From Devosia crocina (GTDB lineage: Bacteria > Pseudomonadota > Alphaproteobacteria > Rhizobiales > Devosiaceae): a stretch of DNA of 64,000 nucleotides. Positions within the stretch are counted from its first letter, which is position 1. Each line of letters starts with the position of its first letter. This document shows positions 60,452-64,000 of this stretch, piece by piece. The notes under the pieces were generated by a model. That model saw nothing but the letters and a program-made list of their open reading frames with translations. It searched no databases and was not told the DNA's origin. The stretch is taken from assembly GCF_900116545.1 (NCBI RefSeq), contig NZ_FPCK01000001.1, positions 496,001-560,000 on the forward strand. Reading direction: 5' to 3'. A program made the translations under genes and the position numbers.

Positions 60452-61939
60452 ATGTTCGATCACTTCCTTTCCAGCTTCGGCGCCCTTCTTGAAATCAGCA
60501 CTTTGGGCTTGATGGCGCTTGGTGTCTGTATCGGTCTCATCTTCGGTGCGCTGCCTGGCCTTTCGGCCACCATGGCGCTGGCGTTGCTGCTGCCGCTCAC
60601 CTTTGCCATGGAGCCCAATACCGGCATCGCCATGCTCGTGGGCACCTATATCGGTGGCGTTTCAGGCGGGCTGGTCGCCGCGACGCTGCTGCGCATTCCT
60701 GGAACGCCATCTTCCATTGCCACGACCTTTGATGCTTATCCGCTGGCGCAGAAGGGATACCCGATCAAGGCACTCGCTACCGGCATGGTGGCCAGCGCGG
60801 TTGGCGGCATGCTCGGGCTAATGGTGCTCGTGGCCTTCGCGCCCGTCATTGCCCGTTATGCCATCCAGTTCGGCCCGGCTGAATATACCGCGCTCACCGT
60901 TGCGGCCCTGATGCTGGTAATCGTCCTATCCGAGTCCGACATCATCAAGGGCCTGATTTCAGCGGTTCTGGGCCTGTCGCTGGCCACCATCGGCTTTGCG
61001 CCTATCGGTGGAACCTCGCGCTTCACGTTCGGAAATGTCGATCTGATGGCGGGTATCGGCATCATACCGTTCATGGTCGGGCTCTTTGCCGTTTCCCAGC
61101 TGCTTCGCGATGGGACCTCGTCCAGCATTTCCATGCGCAGCGGCAAGAAGCTGATCGGCGGCGGCATCAAGGCGGCAGAGTTCATCGCCAATATTCCCAA
61201 CATGCTCCGGTCGGCCGCTATCGGCATTGGTATCGGCGTTCTGCCGGGCATTGGCGGTTCTGCCGCTAATCTCGTGGCTTATGGCGCTGCCCGGTCGGCG
61301 GCCAAGAAGCCTGAAGAGTTCGGCAAGGGTAGCGTTGCCGGCATCTATGCGCCGGAAACTGCCAACAATGCCGCTGTCGGCGGCGCGCTGCTGCCGCTTT
61401 TGACCCTAGGCATTCCCGGTGACGGCGTCACAGCGGTCATGATTGGCGGCTTTACCATACATGGACTGCAGCCGGGACCGATGCTGTTCCAGCAAAGCCC
61501 CGATCTGATCGCCATGATCTATGCGGCCTTCTTTTTGGCCACGATCATGCTCCTGGTCATTCAGCTCGGAACGATCAGGCTGTTCCCCAAGGTGCTGATG
61601 GTGCCGCGCCACTATTTGATGCCGATCCTAGCGCTCCTGATGGTCGTCGGTGTCTATGCCTCGGAATATCGCACCTTTGAGCTCTGGCTCATGCTCGGCT
61701 TCGGCATTCTTGGCTATGGCATGGAGCGCTTCCGCTTCCCGCTGGGCCCGGCTGTGCTCGGCTTCGTTCTCGGGACCATCCTTGAAACCAATTTCCGCCG
61801 GGCGCTGATGTTCGCCAATGGGGATTGGAGCACTTTCGTCACCCGGCCGATCTCGGCGGTGCTTCTTGCATTTGCCGCCCTGTTCTTTGTCTTCAGCGTC
61901 TGGAGTGCCATTCGGAGCCGGCGCAAGGCGGCGGCCTGA
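60452..61939 (+). CDS. Tripartite tricarboxylate transporter large permease (TctA family)
   Basis: A 495-residue permease with about 11-12 helices. TctA signatures are GLIFGALPGLSATMALALLLP and the second GIGVLPGIGGSAANLVAYG, plus TLGIPGDGVTAVMIGGFTIHG. It works with the small TctB-like subunit and the binding protein in cation-coupled uptake of a carboxylate. Confidence 0.93.
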   Translation: MFDHFLSSFGALLEISTLGLMALGVCIGLIFGALPGLSATMALALLLPLTFAMEPNTGIAMLVGTYIGGVSGGLVAATLLRIPGTPSSIATTFDAYPLAQKGYPIKALATGMVASAVGGMLGLMVLVAFAPVIARYAIQFGPAEYTALTVAALMLVIVLSESDIIKGLISAVLGLSLATIGFAPIGGTSRFTFGNVDLMAGIGIIPFMVGLFAVSQLLRDGTSSSISMRSGKKLIGGGIKAAEFIANIPNMLRSAAIGIGIGVLPGIGGSAANLVAYGAARSAAKKPEEFGKGSVAGIYAPETANNAAVGGALLPLLTLGIPGDGVTAVMIGGFTIHGLQPGPMLFQQSPDLIAMIYAAFFLATIMLLVIQLGTIRLFPKVLMVPRHYLMPILALLMVVGVYASEYRTFELWLMLGFGILGYGMERFRFPLGPAVLGFVLGTILETNFRRALMFANGDWSTFVTRPISAVLLAFAALFFVFSVWSAIRSRRKAAA

Positions 61940-62018
61940 TCTCGACCGCACTGCCTCCGCACCAGTCGTTGCAATTCTAGCCCAATGACCGCCCGTTGGG
62001 AGCCTATCGGAATATTAC

Positions 62019-63182
62019 ATGAAAATCTCGTCCATCACCCTTACACCCATCCAGACCCATCGCCGCACCGGCTCGATCAGCTCCCATCTGATCCTGCAGC
62101 TGCATACCGACGAGGGGCTGACGGGCATCGGGGAAATTTCCGATCTTGATTGCTACCGCATGTATATGCCCGATGTGGACGCAGTGCGGCTGGGTATCGA
62201 GAAGATCGTGCTCGGGCGGGACCCCTTCGCCATTCAGGCGCTGCACACTGAAATGGCGCAGTATCTGCACAACTATTTCCTGTCCGCGCCGAGCTATCCG
62301 CCATTCACGCCTGCCTCCCAGATCGCTGCGGGCATCGACATGGCCTGCTACGACATCGTGGGCAAGGCGCTGGACACTCCGGTCTACAATCTGCTCGGCG
62401 GCAAGAGCCGGGATACGATGGAGATCTGCTACCCGCTGTTCCAGGTCCGGGCAGAAGAGGATTACGAAAAGAACCTCGGCTATATAGCCGAACTGCTGGA
62501 AAAGGGCATTTCCCGCTTCCGCTACTATGTCGGCGTCGACTTCAACAAGGACGGAAAATTTCTCGCCGCCGTCCGGGAGCGCTTCGGCGACCGCGTCATG
62601 CTCAAGGCGCTCGATTTCCAGGCCCGCCATTACTGGAAAGACACGCTCCGTGCCTATGACCGGCTCAAGCAGTTTGGCTTCGAGCTGATCGAGAGCCCCA
62701 GCTGGCGCGAGGATTTCGAGGGCATGTCGGAGCTGCGCCGGCGTGTCGACGTCGAAATTTCCGAACACTGTTCCTCGGCAACCCAGGCCATGCAGATGAT
62801 CCGCGCCGGTGCCGTGGACGTGTTCAATATCACGGTCAATTCCGGTGGCCTCCTGCAGGTCAAGAAGCTCATGGCGCTGGCCGAGCTCGCCGGCATCAGG
62901 GTGCTGATCGGCACCACGCAGGAGCTGAGCATTGGCAGTGCAGCCCATGCTCATCTCGGCGCTTCCGTGCCGGATCTGCATGTCGCCTCCGACACTGTGG
63001 GGCCGCTCCTTTATGTCGAAGACGTCGTCAAGGAGCGCATTCGGTTCGAAGGCAACCGCCTCGTCATTCCGACCGGTCCGGGGCTCGGCATGGAGCTCGA
63101 TCTCGATGCGCTTGAGACCCTGCGCGCGCCCCTCGTTGAATGGGATCGTGCCGCCCATGGAGCGGGCTACGTCTCGAATTGA
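62019..63182 (+). CDS. Enolase-superfamily (mandelate racemase/muconate lactonizing-like) protein with altered catalytic residues
   Basis: A 387-residue protein. An N-terminal capping domain (1-130) is followed by a TIM barrel with metal-ligand positions D199 (ALDFQ), E225 (LIESP) and E249 (EISEH). In typical MR/MLE members a K-x-K motif sits on the second barrel strand; here the aligned FRYYVG gives R168 and Y170. The later Lys or Asp-His base is also not evident (FNITVNSGG). It is probably a sugar-acid dehydratase variant or a divergent subgroup. It lies between TctA and an IlvD/Edd dehydratase, consistent with sugar-acid catabolism. Confidence 0.82.
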   Translation: MKISSITLTPIQTHRRTGSISSHLILQLHTDEGLTGIGEISDLDCYRMYMPDVDAVRLGIEKIVLGRDPFAIQALHTEMAQYLHNYFLSAPSYPPFTPASQIAAGIDMACYDIVGKALDTPVYNLLGGKSRDTMEICYPLFQVRAEEDYEKNLGYIAELLEKGISRFRYYVGVDFNKDGKFLAAVRERFGDRVMLKALDFQARHYWKDTLRAYDRLKQFGFELIESPSWREDFEGMSELRRRVDVEISEHCSSATQAMQMIRAGAVDVFNITVNSGGLLQVKKLMALAELAGIRVLIGTTQELSIGSAAHAHLGASVPDLHVASDTVGPLLYVEDVVKERIRFEGNRLVIPTGPGLGMELDLDALETLRAPLVEWDRAAHGAGYVSN

Positions 63183-63231
63183 CCATGCCGCCACGCCTTG
63201 ACTTTAGCCTGTTTGCCCGGAGGGCGTTCCG

Positions 63232-64000
63232 ATGACATCGAACCGCAAATTGCCCCACGAACTACGCAGCGCTCGCTGGCTCGGTCCCGATGATCTGCGC
63301 AGCTTCGGCCACCGCTCGCGCCTGATGCAATTGGGCTATTCGGAAGCGGACTTTTTGAACAAACCGCTGATCGGCGTCCTCAATACCTGGTCCGAAATTA
63401 ACCCCTGCCATTCGCACTTCCGCGAGCGTGCCCAGGACGTCAAGCGCGGCGTGGCGCAGGCCGGCGGCTTTGCCGTCGAAATGCCCTCGCTTTCGGTCGA
63501 CGAGAGCTTCACCAAGCCCACATCAATGCTCTATCGCAACATGCTGGCGATGGAAGCGGAGGAGATGATCCGGTCGCACCCCTTCGATGGCGTGGTGCTG
63601 ATGGGAGGCTGCGACAAGACCACGCCGGGCCTCGTCATGGGGGCTCTGAGCGCTGGGGTACCCTTCATCTATCTGCCCGCTGGTCCCATGCTGCGCGGGC
63701 ACTATGCCGGCAAGATCCTCGGCTCGGGATCGGATGCCTGGAAATATTGGGACGAGCGGCGCGCCGGCAATATTTCCGACGCCGAATGGCTGGGCATCCA
63801 GGGTGGCATTGCCCGCTCGGCCGGGGTCTGCATGACTATGGGCACAGCCTCAACCATGACCGCCATCGCCGAAGCCATGGGACTGAGCTTGCCCGGCGCA
63901 TCCTCGATCCCGGCTGTCGATTCAGGCCACCAGCGCATGTCCGCCGATTGCGGCCGGCGTATCGTCGACATGGCCTGGGAAGGGCTCACGCCCGACAAAA
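63232..64000 (+). CDS. IlvD/Edd family dehydratase (sugar-acid type), truncated by the window end
   Basis: The first 256 residues of an Fe-S dehydratase are present. The three cluster Cys are visible: C59 (EINPCHSH), C127 (GGCDKTTPG) and C200 (SAGVCMTMGTAST). The N-terminal HRSRLMQLGYSEADF is closer to L-arabinonate/aldonate dehydratases than to housekeeping IlvD. GGAGGG precedes the ATG. It probably dehydrates the sugar acid taken up by the adjacent transporter. Confidence 0.9.
   Translation, partial: MTSNRKLPHELRSARWLGPDDLRSFGHRSRLMQLGYSEADFLNKPLIGVLNTWSEINPCHSHFRERAQDVKRGVAQAGGFAVEMPSLSVDESFTKPTSMLYRNMLAMEAEEMIRSHPFDGVVLMGGCDKTTPGLVMGALSAGVPFIYLPAGPMLRGHYAGKILGSGSDAWKYWDERRAGNISDAEWLGIQGGIARSAGVCMTMGTASTMTAIAEAMGLSLPGASSIPAVDSGHQRMSADCGRRIVDMAWEGLTPDK

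Overview
The window looks like chromosomal DNA of a GC-rich alphaproteobacterium, most likely of the order Hyphomicrobiales (Devosiaceae/Pelagibacterium-like). This rests on several features: the rpmH-rnpA-yidC-yihA block with argB nearby, a CoxMN-like cytochrome oxidase pair, a PQQ glucose dehydrogenase, an iol regulon with an ABC-type inositol importer, and a TctABC/IlvD-Edd sugar-acid locus. Taxonomy is inferred from gene content only. No insertion sequence, integrase, phage gene, CRISPR array or rRNA operon was seen.

Region 1 (1-9.4 kb) is respiratory and mostly on the minus strand. It holds an oxidase subunit I with a subunit III-like tail (cut by the window edge), subunit II, a CopD-like protein, CtaG, a membrane-bound PQQ dehydrogenase and an ABC exporter, with a DUF2231 membrane protein divergent from the oxidase genes. 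Region 2 (9.4-16.3 kb) is housekeeping: a VOC protein, a HAD nucleotidase, a secreted protein of unknown function, ilvA, a DHA2-type MFS pump and argB. Region 3 (16.5-20.1 kb) is a plus-strand block of ECF sigma factor, anti-sigma factor, fasciclin protein, Tat-exported MsrB and a GATase, sitting between argB and yihA. Region 4 (20.1-26.6 kb) holds yihA, yidC, rnpA, rpmH, a flavoprotein lacking the redox disulfide paired with an orphan histidine kinase, and tRNA-Arg(ACG).

Region 5 (26.7-33.7 kb) is the most unusual part. It is a minus-strand type I secretion locus (HlyD adaptor and ABC transporter) preceded by two large repeat proteins of unknown function. One is a 511-residue protein dominated by Asn, Asp and Ser; the other is a 653-residue protein with alternating Q/N/D motifs. 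A perfect hairpin lies between them. No RTX nonapeptides are visible, so this may be an undescribed class of secreted surface or matrix protein.

Region 6 (34.6-42.3 kb) is a seven-gene minus-strand chain with overlapping or nearly abutting ends: CDP-alcohol phosphatidyltransferase, membrane sulfatase-fold enzyme, LPG-synthase-type flippase, Tat-exported binding protein, ATPase, fused double permease and a GT4 glycosyltransferase. It looks like an uncharacterised envelope lipid or glycolipid pathway tied to uptake of a small molecule.

Region 7 (43-57 kb) is a complete-looking inositol catabolic regulon up to the late steps: LacI-type regulator, SBP-permease-ATPase importer, IolH-like, IolG, IolI-like, IolE, IolC-DUF2090, IolD, IolB and a second Gfo/Idh oxidoreductase. 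iolA is absent from the window. Region 8 (57.3-64 kb) has an SGNH hydrolase, then a GntR regulator divergent from TctC-TctB-TctA, an enolase-superfamily enzyme with altered catalytic residues, and a truncated IlvD/Edd dehydratase; together these look like a sugar-acid uptake and degradation operon.
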